Shown here one piece after another: positions 1-8,297 of a stretch of 64,000 bases of DNA. Origin of the DNA: Wocania ichthyoenteri Th78 (GTDB taxonomy: Bacteria > Bacteroidota > Bacteroidia > Flavobacteriales > Flavobacteriaceae); NCBI RefSeq assembly GCF_000789235.1, contig NZ_KN525716.1, forward strand, positions 2,710,100-2,774,099. Reading direction: 5' to 3'. A model generated the notes under the pieces. It worked only from the letters and a program-made list of their open reading frames with translations, was not told the origin of the DNA and did no database searches. The translations under genes were made by a program, and so were the position numbers. The stretch's first letter is position 1. Every line of letters starts with the position of its first letter.

Positions 1-1
1 T

Positions 2-268
2 GAAGATATTGAACATGAAAACAATTATACCAACAACATTAAAACCGACATAGAAGTTGGCGAAATACAGCAACTTATAGATACGCTTCCCGATGGTTAT
101 AAAAAGGTGTTTATTATGTACGCCATTGAAGGATATAAGCATCACGAAATTGCCAATATGTTGAATATAACTGAAGGTACATCAAAATCACAACTATTTA
201 AAGCACGAAAATTGCTTCAAGAAAAATTAAAAGAATTAAATAAAACAACAAGCTATGGCACCAAATAA
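2..268 (+). CDS. ECF-type RNA polymerase sigma factor, C-terminal part (5' end outside window)
   Basis: The reading frame is open from the left edge to a TAA at 266-268. It encodes about 88 residues typical of sigma-70 region 4: an LPDGYKKVF segment, then the helix-turn-helix stretch HHEIANMLNITEGTSKSQLF and the KARKLLQEKL tail. This part of an ECF sigma factor contacts the -35-type promoter element. The end overlaps the start of the next gene by 14 bases, so the two are probably co-translated as a sigma/anti-sigma pair. The N-terminal region 2 is outside the window, so the subfamily cannot be judged. Confidence 0.85.
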   Translation, partial: EDIEHENNYTNNIKTDIEVGEIQQLIDTLPDGYKKVFIMYAIEGYKHHEIANMLNITEGTSKSQLFKARKLLQEKLKELNKTTSYGTK

Positions 269-1010
269 ATTTGAAAAGAACATAAAAGATAAGCTTGAAA
301 AAAGAACAATAAAACCGTCTGCTGATGCGTGGAGTAAATTGTCTAATCGTCTAGAAAATCAAGAAGAAAAACGGAGTAATAAATCGTTTTGGTGGTTGGG
401 TATTGCAGCAAGTATTATAGGTGTTTTATTAGTAATTACACAAGTTTTTAAGAATGAGTCTGTTGAGCAGATTACACCACAAATTGTGGACACTCCAGAA
501 GTTGTAAAACAAGATGAAATCCATAAAATCGCTAGTGAAAGTATTGAAGAAGTTTTAGAAGAAATCAAATTAAAAGAAGATAAACAATCAATTCAAATTC
601 AAAAAAAATCAATTATAATTAAGCCTAATCTAACTAAAGAAAAAAATCTTATTGCTAAAGAGAAACCCATTCAATCTATAAAAGAAAATACTGTTGAATC
701 TGTCAAAATAGTTTCAGAAAAGTTAACACTCGAAGAACAAAAAATACAGGAAGTTATAGCCCAAGTTAAGACCATAAAAGATGGAGAAAACCAAGTTACG
801 GAAAACGAAATAGAAGCGTTGTTGGCTGAAGCACAAAAAGACATTAAATTAAAACGCTTATACAATAAAAGCACTAAAAAAGTTGATGCTTTGGCATTAC
901 TTCAAGATGTTGAATACGAGTTAGATCAGTCTTTTAGAGACAAAGTTTTTAAAGCTTTGAAAGAAAATTTTATTACGGTAAAAACAGCTGTTGCACAACG
1001 TAACGACTAA
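255..1010 (+). CDS. putative membrane anti-sigma factor
   Basis: A 251-residue protein with a short charged cytoplasmic N-terminus (residues 1-43), one membrane segment at about 44-64 (FWWLGIAASIIGVLLVITQV) and a long Lys/Glu-rich, probably coiled-coil periplasmic part. Single-span proteins of this shape encoded directly behind an ECF sigma gene are usually its anti-sigma factor, holding it at the membrane until a signal arrives. The start overlaps the sigma gene by 14 bases. No classical zinc anti-sigma motif is visible, so the role is inferred from position and topology. It ends 68 bases before a secreted outer-membrane-like protein, which may belong to the same transcript. Confidence 0.6.
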   Translation: MAPNKFEKNIKDKLEKRTIKPSADAWSKLSNRLENQEEKRSNKSFWWLGIAASIIGVLLVITQVFKNESVEQITPQIVDTPEVVKQDEIHKIASESIEEVLEEIKLKEDKQSIQIQKKSIIIKPNLTKEKNLIAKEKPIQSIKENTVESVKIVSEKLTLEEQKIQEVIAQVKTIKDGENQVTENEIEALLAEAQKDIKLKRLYNKSTKKVDALALLQDVEYELDQSFRDKVFKALKENFITVKTAVAQRND

Positions 1011-1078
1011 AAATTCATCAAAATTTAATCAATAATCAATAATCAATAGCCCAATATTGGGATCAAAAACGAACAGTT

Positions 1079-2167
1079 ATGCAAACCATTACTAAGTATT
1101 TAGCACTCGCAGTGCTGTGTTTAAATGTGCACTTAATCAATGCGCAAGACACGATTTCCAATGGAAATAATCAAGGACAAATAGAAACTTTAAGAGCTTT
1201 AAAAGATAAGGTTAAAACCGAGGAGCGTGATTATTTAAAAGCTGAAGTTGAAGCCATTAATCAACAATTAGATAGAAATGAAATTACAAGCGAAGAAGCT
1301 GATAAGTTAAAAAAGGCAGCAGCAAAAAAGCACGCTTTAAATATTGAAAATAGAATAGCAATTATTAATAATAAAATTTCGCTTTATCAACGCAACGATG
1401 CCATTTATAATAATGGAGATGAAGATAATCGTTTTGTGTTTAGGATAGGAAGAGGGGATGAAACTGATGATGAATTTATATTTATAGGAAGTAGGAATAG
1501 TGATAAGCACAAACATAAAAAATATGATAGGCGAACCACTAGCGATTTGGTATTAGCTTTTGGTTTAAATAATGCCATTGTTGAAGGAGCTAAATTAGAT
1601 GATTCTCCATATAAATTTGGAGGTTCGCGATTTTTTGAAATAGGTTGGGCTTGGAAAACGCGGGTATTTAAAAACACCAATTTTTTACGTTTTAAATACG
1701 GGTATTCATTTCAAATAAATGGATTGAAACCTAATGATAATCAGTATTTTGTAAGGCAAGGTGATCAAGCCATGTTGGAGGTGTTTCCGGAGAATCTTAA
1801 AAAATCTAAATTATCTATTACTAACTTGGTCTTCCCGGTGCATTTTGAGTTTGGACCATCAAAAAAGATTGAGAAAGATAATTATTTTAGGTACTCTACT
1901 CGTAATAAATTTAAAATTGGAGTTGGCGGATATGCAGGTTTTAATATTGGTACGCGTCAAAAATTAAAGTATAGAGTTGATGGAAATAGACAAAAAGATA
2001 AAATTAAAGGCGGCTTGAATACAACTAATTTAGTGTACGGTATAAGTAGTTATATAGCGGTTGGTAGTACAGCTTTATATGTGAAATACGATTTATCCCC
2101 TATTTTTAAAGACCAAATTACAGATCAGAATAACATTTCTCTTGGAGTTCGATTTGATATGGATTAA
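1079..2167 (+). CDS. secreted protein with probable outer-membrane beta-barrel
   Basis: 362 residues. A signal peptide ends near LINAQ (about residue 23). A charged helical region (about 35-100) rich in Lys and Glu follows, then alternating hydrophobic/aromatic strands (for example RFFEIGWAW, FLRFKYGYSF, KFKIGVGGYAGFNIG, SLGVRFDMD) to the C-terminus. This resembles flavobacterial outer-membrane beta-barrel proteins of unknown cargo. It lies just downstream of the sigma/anti-sigma pair, so it may be a target of or sensor for that regulon; this is inference. The exact family was not recognised. Confidence 0.6.
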   Translation: MQTITKYLALAVLCLNVHLINAQDTISNGNNQGQIETLRALKDKVKTEERDYLKAEVEAINQQLDRNEITSEEADKLKKAAAKKHALNIENRIAIINNKISLYQRNDAIYNNGDEDNRFVFRIGRGDETDDEFIFIGSRNSDKHKHKKYDRRTTSDLVLAFGLNNAIVEGAKLDDSPYKFGGSRFFEIGWAWKTRVFKNTNFLRFKYGYSFQINGLKPNDNQYFVRQGDQAMLEVFPENLKKSKLSITNLVFPVHFEFGPSKKIEKDNYFRYSTRNKFKIGVGGYAGFNIGTRQKLKYRVDGNRQKDKIKGGLNTTNLVYGISSYIAVGSTALYVKYDLSPIFKDQITDQNNISLGVRFDMD

Positions 2168-2183
2168 ATACATAATTGAACAT

Positions 2184-2226
2184 AAAAGGTTTATTTTATA
2201 AGATTAAAAGCAACCTTTTTATTTTT
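2184..2226 (+). terminator. probable intrinsic terminator
   Basis: AAAAGGTT at 2184-2191 pairs with AACCTTTT at 2212-2219 and is followed by a T-rich tract. The loop is long (20 bases), so it is weaker than the other terminators here. It lies just after the outer-membrane protein gene. Confidence 0.5.
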
Positions 2227-2247
2227 AGTCATTAATGAATACGTTAT

Positions 2248-3228
2248 TCAATTAATATCTGTCTTATCCCAAACCTTACCTGTTTTTTCATCAATCATTT
2301 CAATTGAAACTTTATCGCCATCAATTTTTACTGAAAGCACATAATACATGGCTTCAGCTAAACCAGTTTCGGTACCATTAGCAGCATGAAATTTAAAAGG
2401 TATGGAATCGTTTGTTTTACCTTCATCTAAAAGCCTTCCATAATACACATCACCAGCAATAGCATCTTTTTCTCTGTGCAAACGATAAATGGGAGCACCA
2501 GCTCCTGCAGAAATAATGTAGTTTGTATTATTTCGTTTTGTTCTATAATAAATGTGGTCGTGCCCACTAAAAACAGCTGTGACATTATATTTGTCATACA
2601 GTTTAGTGGTTTCTGTTTCTGCCCCATCTACATCTTCGTAAGATTTAGAACCTACTGTGTAATGCGGACGATGCTTGTATATAAAAATATGTTTACCACG
2701 TGCTTTTCTTAGCTCTTTCTTTAACCATTTAAGCTTTTTTTTGTCCGTATCTATCTTTGGCCATGGCAAAGCAATAAATTTAGCATTTCCATATTCAAAA
2801 CTATACATGGTTTTTTTCATTCCAAAAAAATTGGTAAAATTTTCAACACCATCATCTCCTCCTGCTTCTTCATGGTTGCCAACTGTTGGCCACATAGGAT
2901 ATTTTCGCATAAACCAACCCCCTAAATCATCAAGGAGTTTATAGTCTATTTTTCCTTGTTCACCTCCGCCTTTATTAACTAAATCGGCAGTTGTAATACA
3001 AAAATCTGGTTGTAAGGCATCTGCACGTTTTAATACCAGAGGGAAATATTTAGAACCTTTAGAATCGCCAAAAACCAAGAAGTGCATTTTTGTTGTTTTT
3101 TTGCCTTTTCTGTCCTTTAAAGCTTCCATTTTTGGTTCAGGGTTATAAGGGTTAATTGCTTCCTGAGCGTTTAAGTTTAAAACAAATAAAAACAAGGCAG
3201 CAATTAATAAAGATTTAAAATAAGACAT
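2248..3228 (-). CDS. secreted calcineurin-like metallophosphoesterase
   Basis: 326 residues with a signal peptide (hydrophobic segment to about residue 21, LNLNAQ). The phosphoesterase metal-site signatures are in order: FGDSKGS near residue 52, TADLVNKGG near 79, GNHE near 117, an isolated His in KHRPHYT near 184, and GHDH near 221. These build the two-metal site that hydrolyses phosphomonoesters or diesters. The layout is closer to purple-acid-phosphatase-like secreted enzymes than to nucleotidases. The substrate is unknown. It is convergent with the outer-membrane gene and divergent from dnaG. Confidence 0.8.
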   Translation of the reverse strand: MSYFKSLLIAALFLFVLNLNAQEAINPYNPEPKMEALKDRKGKKTTKMHFLVFGDSKGSKYFPLVLKRADALQPDFCITTADLVNKGGGEQGKIDYKLLDDLGGWFMRKYPMWPTVGNHEEAGGDDGVENFTNFFGMKKTMYSFEYGNAKFIALPWPKIDTDKKKLKWLKKELRKARGKHIFIYKHRPHYTVGSKSYEDVDGAETETTKLYDKYNVTAVFSGHDHIYYRTKRNNTNYIISAGAGAPIYRLHREKDAIAGDVYYGRLLDEGKTNDSIPFKFHAANGTETGLAEAMYYVLSVKIDGDKVSIEMIDEKTGKVWDKTDIN

Positions 3229-3344
3229 AATTTGATTGATAAATTAAACAAAACGTAATAATAGTATTGTTAACGAAATTACTTGTTTTTCTATCAATAT
3301 CAAATTTATAAATCGCATACATTTCTTAAATGAATAGATTATAT

Positions 3345-3352
3345 TACATTTA
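3345..3352 (+). promoter_or_regulatory. possible -7 box upstream of dnaG
   Basis: TACATTTA matches the Bacteroidota TAnnTTTG consensus with one mismatch and lies 23 bases before the proposed TTG start of dnaG. No convincing -33 TTG was found. Confidence 0.35.
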
Positions 3353-3374
3353 CACATAAAATAAGCTTTCTCCA

Positions 3375-5333
3375 TTGATATCACCATCATCCATAGACCA
3401 AGTATTTGAAACCGCCAGAGTAGAGGAGGTTATTGGTGACTTTGTAAATCTTAAAAAATCAGGTAGTAATTTTAAAGGTTTAAGTCCGTTTAGCGACGAG
3501 CGATCTCCAAGTTTTATGGTATCGCCAGTAAAACAAATATGGAAAGATTTTTCAAGTGGAAAAGGAGGAAATGTGGTAGCTTTTTTAATGGAGCATGAGC
3601 ATTTCACTTACCCAGAAGCGATTAAGTATTTAGCTAAAAAGTATAATATTGAAATTGAAGAAACGGTTCAGTCTGATGAGCAAAAAGAAGCTGCAAACGA
3701 ACGTGAAAGTTTGTATTTGGTTAGTGAGTTTGCAAGCACTTATTTTCAAAAAATATTACATAAAACCGACCAAGGAAAGTCAATAGGATTAAGCTATTTT
3801 AAAGAGCGTGGTTTTACCGAAGAGACTATTAAAAAATTTGACTTAGGGTATTCTTTAGATGAATGGCAAGCCTTTACAGATGAGGCTTTAAAACAAGGTT
3901 ATAACATAGATTATCTTGAAAAAACAGGACTTACTATTGTTAAAGAAACTAAGCGTTTTGATAGGTTTAAAGGGCGCGTTATGTTTCCTATAAAAAGCAT
4001 GAGTGGTCGTGTGTTAGGTTTTGGAGGTCGTATTTTAATTACCGATAAAAAAGCAGCTAAATATGTAAATTCTCCAGAGAGCGATATTTATCATAAAAGT
4101 AAAGTATTGTATGGTATTTATCACGCCAAACAAAGTATTGCAAAAGAAGATAATTGCTATTTAGTTGAAGGCTATACCGATGTTATTCAGTTTCATCAAA
4201 CAGGCATAAAAAATGTAGTGTCATCATCAGGAACTGCATTAACTTCGGAGCAAATTAGACTTGTAAACAGACTTACAAAAAACATTACCGTTTTGTTTGA
4301 TGGTGATGCAGCAGGTTTGCGTGCTTCACTCCGTGGTATCGATTTAATTTTGGAACAAGGCATGAATGTAAAAGTGTGTACGTTTCCAGAAGGCGAAGAC
4401 CCAGATAGTTTTGCAAAAAATAATACGCTTGAAGAACTCTCTCTTTATTTAGATGAAAATGCTAAAGATTTTATTCAATTTAAAGCATCGGTTTTGTTTG
4501 AAGAATCAAAAAACGATCCTATAAAAAAAGCAGAAACAGTTAGAGATATTGTAAATAGTATTTCTAAAATTCCAGATCGTATAAAAAAAGAAATCTATAT
4601 TCAAGAGTGTGCCAGAATTATGGACATTAGCGAGGAAGTTTTATTTAGTACGTTGGCTCAAATTAATAAAAAAGAGTTTCAAGAAGAAAATAAAAAACAT
4701 AAAAACGAGCAAAAAGCTTTTGATGTTATAAAACACCAACAACCAGTGAAAAAGGTTGATGTACAATATGTTTTAGAGCGAAAAATTATTGAAGTTTTGT
4801 TACTTTATGGAAATGAAACGGAAGATTTTGAAGATTTGGTTTTAAAAGAAAACGACAAAGGCGAACTTGTTTTAGAGCCCGTAATTCATCAAGCTAAAGT
4901 ATTCGAAAAAGTGTTTTTAGATTTGCAAGACGATGAAATGGAATTCTCGAACCCTCAATTTAAAACCTTGTATTATACAATCATTGATACCTTAAATCAG
5001 AATCCAGAATTTAATCTAAAATCATTTATAAATTCAGTAGATTCAGAAACCTCTAGCCAGATTACTACTATTTTAATGGAAGATGAGCGTTATACTTTAG
5101 ATGATTGGGAACGCATGAACATTTTTCCTAAATCGAAAAAACAAAGTATTTCACAATTGGTTAGCGAAACTATTTTAAGCCTACGTTGTTTTTTAATAGA
5201 GCAAAAGGTGAAAGGATTTCAGAATGAAACATTACAAAACAAAATAGACACGAATAGAAATATACTTGAAGAAGTAAAAGACTATTCGGGTCTAAAAATG
5301 TTATTGTCTAGAAAGCTTAACCGCGTTTTATAA
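3375..5333 (+). CDS. dnaG: DNA primase DnaG
   Basis: 652 residues. DnaG makes the RNA primers for replication forks. The N-terminus matches the primase zinc-binding module in shape (FETARVEEVIGDF, then SPFSDERSPSF and KDFSSGKGGN), followed by the TOPRIM core with VEGYTDV near residue 265 and FDGDAAG near 313, and a C-terminal helicase-binding region. Start: TTG at 3375, because the conserved N-terminus begins there and no ATG lies near; this is inferred from the family. All four expected zinc ligands are replaced (Ser37, Ser40, Asp58, Ser61), although the fold motif is otherwise kept. The 3' end overlaps the convergent regulator gene by 6 bases. Confidence 0.95.
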   Translation: MISPSSIDQVFETARVEEVIGDFVNLKKSGSNFKGLSPFSDERSPSFMVSPVKQIWKDFSSGKGGNVVAFLMEHEHFTYPEAIKYLAKKYNIEIEETVQSDEQKEAANERESLYLVSEFASTYFQKILHKTDQGKSIGLSYFKERGFTEETIKKFDLGYSLDEWQAFTDEALKQGYNIDYLEKTGLTIVKETKRFDRFKGRVMFPIKSMSGRVLGFGGRILITDKKAAKYVNSPESDIYHKSKVLYGIYHAKQSIAKEDNCYLVEGYTDVIQFHQTGIKNVVSSSGTALTSEQIRLVNRLTKNITVLFDGDAAGLRASLRGIDLILEQGMNVKVCTFPEGEDPDSFAKNNTLEELSLYLDENAKDFIQFKASVLFEESKNDPIKKAETVRDIVNSISKIPDRIKKEIYIQECARIMDISEEVLFSTLAQINKKEFQEENKKHKNEQKAFDVIKHQQPVKKVDVQYVLERKIIEVLLLYGNETEDFEDLVLKENDKGELVLEPVIHQAKVFEKVFLDLQDDEMEFSNPQFKTLYYTIIDTLNQNPEFNLKSFINSVDSETSSQITTILMEDERYTLDDWERMNIFPKSKKQSISQLVSETILSLRCFLIEQKVKGFQNETLQNKIDTNRNILEEVKDYSGLKMLLSRKLNRVL

Positions 5334-5957
5334 CTCTGCTGAGAGTTTTGCTTGATTTACAAGATCAACTAAGTTATTTACTTTTAGTTTTCTCATTAAA
5401 CGCGCTTTATATGTACTTACTGTTTTCTCGTTAATGTTTAGCTCTTTAGAAATTTCTTTATTTTTTCTACCAATGGTTAAAAGCTTTAAAACTTCAGACT
5501 CACGAGTTGATAGTTTTTTGTAAAAAGAACCAGATTTGTTTGATTTAGCTCCAAAAGCTAATTGTTGCGTTAAAGCATCACTTAAATAAATACCACCTTT
5601 GGAAACTTTTAAAATAGCTTCGTTAATGGTTATAATGTTAACGGATTTAGAAATGAATCCTGAAGCACCAGCTTTAATGGCATTAATGCCATATACTTCT
5701 TCTGGCTGACCACTAAAAATAATAGTTTTAATGTCTGGATAGTCTTTCTTTAAATAACGTAAAACGGTTAAACCGTTAAGTTTTGGGAAATCTGTTTCCG
5801 TCAAAATAATGTCAACATCATTTTTTTTAATAAAGTTTAAAATGGAGTCGCCATCGTCTACACTTCCTACAATTTTAATGTCTGTAGAAGCTGAAAAAAG
5901 ATGTTCTAGTCCCTTTCTAATAATGGGGTGATTGTCTGCTATTAATAATTTTATCAT
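5328..5957 (-). CDS. NarL/LuxR-type response regulator with altered receiver
   Basis: 209 residues: receiver domain (about 1-120) followed by a LuxR-type helix-turn-helix (about 145-205, STRESEVLKLL, NKEISKELNINEKTVSTYKA). The acidic pair (Asp8-Asn9) and conserved Lys103 (GFISKS) are present, but the position normally holding the phosphorylated Asp, in DIILTETDFP, is Glu54. The receiver may therefore be phosphorylation-independent or locked in an active-like state. No histidine kinase gene is adjacent. Tandem operator-like repeats lie upstream (5990-6030), which suggests autoregulation. DNA-binding output is clear; regulon unknown. Confidence 0.85.
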   Translation of the reverse strand: MIKLLIADNHPIIRKGLEHLFSASTDIKIVGSVDDGDSILNFIKKNDVDIILTETDFPKLNGLTVLRYLKKDYPDIKTIIFSGQPEEVYGINAIKAGASGFISKSVNIITINEAILKVSKGGIYLSDALTQQLAFGAKSNKSGSFYKKLSTRESEVLKLLTIGRKNKEISKELNINEKTVSTYKARLMRKLKVNNLVDLVNQAKLSAEL

Positions 5958-5986
5958 TGCTATTAGGGTTTTAAAGGTTAGTAATT

Positions 5987-6030
5987 ATTATAATTGTGAG
6001 AGGTTTACAATTATAATTGAGAGATTTACC
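5987..6030 (-). promoter_or_regulatory. tandem and inverted operator-like repeats upstream of the LuxR-type gene
   Basis: ATTATAATTGT at 5987-5997 is exactly inverted at 6007-6017. In addition 5990-6009 and 6013-6030 form an imperfect direct repeat (ATAATTG, optional T, GAGAG or GAGA, then TTTAC). The repeats lie 30-73 bases before the start codon of the reverse-strand regulator. Binding by that regulator is inference. Confidence 0.45.
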
Positions 6031-6075
6031 AGTAATTAAAGACAAAGATAAGGCTTTTTGTTAAAATCACAACAC

Positions 6076-6864
6076 TTACTTTAAATTATTGGGAATTTCG
6101 CAAATTGGTATTGGAACCATTTTATGCTTATTGGCAGAATTAAAGCGTTTGTAAATTTTAAAAACGTCTTGTTCTCTACCTGAAAAATCTTTTGCAGTTT
6201 TACCTACATCATGCATTTTCATTGCCCATTCAAGCTCTGGATATGATGCTCCTATTTGGTCTTCATCACTTCTAGTATCACCAAATAAGCCATCACTTGG
6301 TGCTGCTTTCATTATAGGTTCTGAGATTTCTAAAAACTTACCTAATTTGTAAACTTCAGATTTTACTAAATCTGCAATTGGGCTTAAGTCTACCCCACCG
6401 TCACCATATTTAGTATAAAAACCAACTCCAAAATCTTCTACTTTATTACCCGTTCCAGCTACTAATAATTTGTAAAGTCCTGCATAATAATAAAGAGTTG
6501 TCATTCGTAAACGCGCTCTTGTATTTGCTAAAGCCATATCAATAGTAGCTTGGTCTCCATCAAAAAATACTTCAGTTTTAAATTCTTCAAAAACAGGTGT
6601 TAAATCGGTACGTGTATTATCAACATTATCAAACCTTTTTTTTAATTCTGCAATATGTTCTTGAGCTCTTGTAACATGACTTTCTGCTTGGTGTATTGGC
6701 ATTTCAATACATAATACATTTAAGCCTGTTTTAGCACATAAGGTTGAAGTTACAGCAGAATCAATACCACCAGAAATGCCAATTACAAAACCATTTACTC
6801 CAGCATTAGTTGCGTAATCTTTTAACCAATTAACAATATGATTTACTACTTTTTCTGTTTGCAT
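6076..6864 (-). CDS. nadE: NAD+ synthetase, ammonia-dependent type
   Basis: 262 residues from the ATG at 6862-6864 (MQTEKVV). The longer open frame upstream lacks family similarity. NadE adenylates nicotinate adenine dinucleotide and amidates it to NAD+ in the last step of NAD synthesis in the cytoplasm. The ATP pyrophosphatase P-loop SGGIDSA is near residue 32, and the conserved GTGNKVEDFGVGFYTKYGDG stretch is near 137. There is no nitrilase-type glutaminase domain, so free ammonia is the likely nitrogen donor. Divergent from gldB, the arrangement I associate with flavobacterial genomes. Confidence 0.93.
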   Translation of the reverse strand: MQTEKVVNHIVNWLKDYATNAGVNGFVIGISGGIDSAVTSTLCAKTGLNVLCIEMPIHQAESHVTRAQEHIAELKKRFDNVDNTRTDLTPVFEEFKTEVFFDGDQATIDMALANTRARLRMTTLYYYAGLYKLLVAGTGNKVEDFGVGFYTKYGDGGVDLSPIADLVKSEVYKLGKFLEISEPIMKAAPSDGLFGDTRSDEDQIGASYPELEWAMKMHDVGKTAKDFSGREQDVFKIYKRFNSANKHKMVPIPICEIPNNLK

Positions 6865-6893
6865 ATTTAATACTGTTTTTAATCTAAGAATAG

Positions 6894-6901
6894 TACCTTT
6901 G
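6894..6901 (+). promoter_or_regulatory. promoter -7 box for gldBC
   Basis: TACCTTTG is a full match to TAnnTTTG and sits between the divergent nadE and gldB genes, 40-58 bases before the gldB start. The -33 region is not obvious. Confidence 0.55.
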
Positions 6902-6958
6902 TAAACAAAAATAAACGAAACACTCAATTAATAAAAATTTATGTCGTTTAAGTTTTAT

Positions 6959-7921
6959 ATGAAAAAAATAATATTGCTTATTGGTATTGTATTGATAATT
7001 ACTTCTTGTAAAAGGGATAACGCACTACAACAAAGCATTGCTAAAATAAACACAGATATTGCAGTTGAACGCTTTGATAGGTTGTTTGCCGAAGCAACTT
7101 CAGAGGATTTACCAAAATTAAAACAAGCTTATCCTTTTATGTTTTCTGAGAAATATTCAGATTCATTTTGGTTAGCTAAAAAAGCCGATACTTTACAAAT
7201 TCAATTATTTAATGAGGTAGATAAAACATTTAGTGTTTTTAATGATATTGAAACTGAAATAGAATCATTATTTAATCATTTAAAATATTATTTTCAAGAA
7301 TTTAATCCTCCACGAATAATTACTGTAACCAATGATGTACGTTATAGAAATAAGGTAATTGTTACCGATACCATTACTGTAATTGCTTTGGATAATTATT
7401 TAGGTAGCGAGCATGAGTTTTACAGTAGTATTCATAAATATATTAGAGCGAATTTAACCAAAGAACAAATTGTAGTTAACTTAGCTGGCGAATATGCTAA
7501 AAAGTATATTTATCAGCAACCGAAAAAAACCTTGTTAGACGAAATGATTTATTTTGGAAAACAACTCTATTTTAAGGATGCTGTAATTCCATTTAAAACT
7601 GATGCAGAACGTATCGGGTATTCACCAAAGCAGTTAAATTGGGCAATTGCTAACGAGAGTTATATATGGCGTTATTTTGTGGAACGTGAGTTGTTGTTTA
7701 GCACAGACTCTAAATTACCAGGGCGGTTTATAAACCCTGCACCTTTTACTAAGTTTTATTTGGAAGAAATTGATGCCGATTCTCCAGGGCAATTAGGGCA
7801 ATATATTGGATGGCAAATTGTACGCGCTTATATGAAACAAAACGATGTGTCTTTAAAAGACATGTTAATAAAATCTACTGAAGACATATTTAATAATACC
7901 AAGTTTAAACCACGCAAATAA
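6959..7921 (+). CDS. gldB: gliding motility lipoprotein GldB
   Basis: 320 residues from the ATG at 6959 (MKKIILLIG). An in-frame ATG at 6941 would add six residues and cannot be excluded. A short signal sequence ends in the lipobox ITSC, giving a lipidated Cys near residue 16. The body matches GldB in my recollection, including the DLWR-like and DEMIYFGKQLYF segments. GldB is an essential gliding lipoprotein in Flavobacterium, with an imprecisely known role in type IX secretion and gliding. Its stop overlaps the gldC start by one base, so the two genes are translationally linked. Confidence 0.9.
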   Translation: MKKIILLIGIVLIITSCKRDNALQQSIAKINTDIAVERFDRLFAEATSEDLPKLKQAYPFMFSEKYSDSFWLAKKADTLQIQLFNEVDKTFSVFNDIETEIESLFNHLKYYFQEFNPPRIITVTNDVRYRNKVIVTDTITVIALDNYLGSEHEFYSSIHKYIRANLTKEQIVVNLAGEYAKKYIYQQPKKTLLDEMIYFGKQLYFKDAVIPFKTDAERIGYSPKQLNWAIANESYIWRYFVERELLFSTDSKLPGRFINPAPFTKFYLEEIDADSPGQLGQYIGWQIVRAYMKQNDVSLKDMLIKSTEDIFNNTKFKPRK

Positions 7922-8256
7922 TGGCAAAGAATCATACTTCTAAAATAGAATTGAATGTTGAATTAGATGACAACCGTATTCCAGAAAAGTTATATTGGAC
8001 AGCGCAAGATGGAGGCATTACAAATGAAGAGGCCAAAGCGATGATGCTTGCCGTTTGGGATGCTAAAACCCAAGAAACGTTACGTATAGATTTATGGACT
8101 AAAGATATGCCAGTTGATGAAATGAAAGTGTTTTTTCATCAAACCTTAGTGGCGATGAGCGATACATTTAATCGAGCTACACAAGATGAAAAAATGACGG
8201 CAACCATGAAAGATTTTTGTGATTATTTTGCAGAAAAACTAGAACTTAAAAAGTAA
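7921..8256 (+). CDS. gldC: gliding motility protein GldC
   Basis: 111 residues with no signal peptide or membrane segment, so probably cytoplasmic. Sequence and size fit GldC (conserved SKIELNVELDDNRIPEKLYW, WDAKTQETLRIDLWTKDMPV and the C-terminal FCDYFAEKL). Its first base is the last base of the gldB stop. GldC improves gliding but is not essential in Flavobacterium johnsoniae; the biochemical function is unknown. It converges with rodA across a 41-base gap in which no clear terminator was found. Confidence 0.93.
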   Translation: MAKNHTSKIELNVELDDNRIPEKLYWTAQDGGITNEEAKAMMLAVWDAKTQETLRIDLWTKDMPVDEMKVFFHQTLVAMSDTFNRATQDEKMTATMKDFCDYFAEKLELKK

Positions 8257-8297
8257 ATTTATTCATTAGAGTGAAATAATAAAATGCTCATTATGGG

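Noticed and set aside
1405-1680. Reverse-strand open frame inside the outer-membrane protein gene
   Set aside because: Antisense shadow with no domain, start-site or promoter support.
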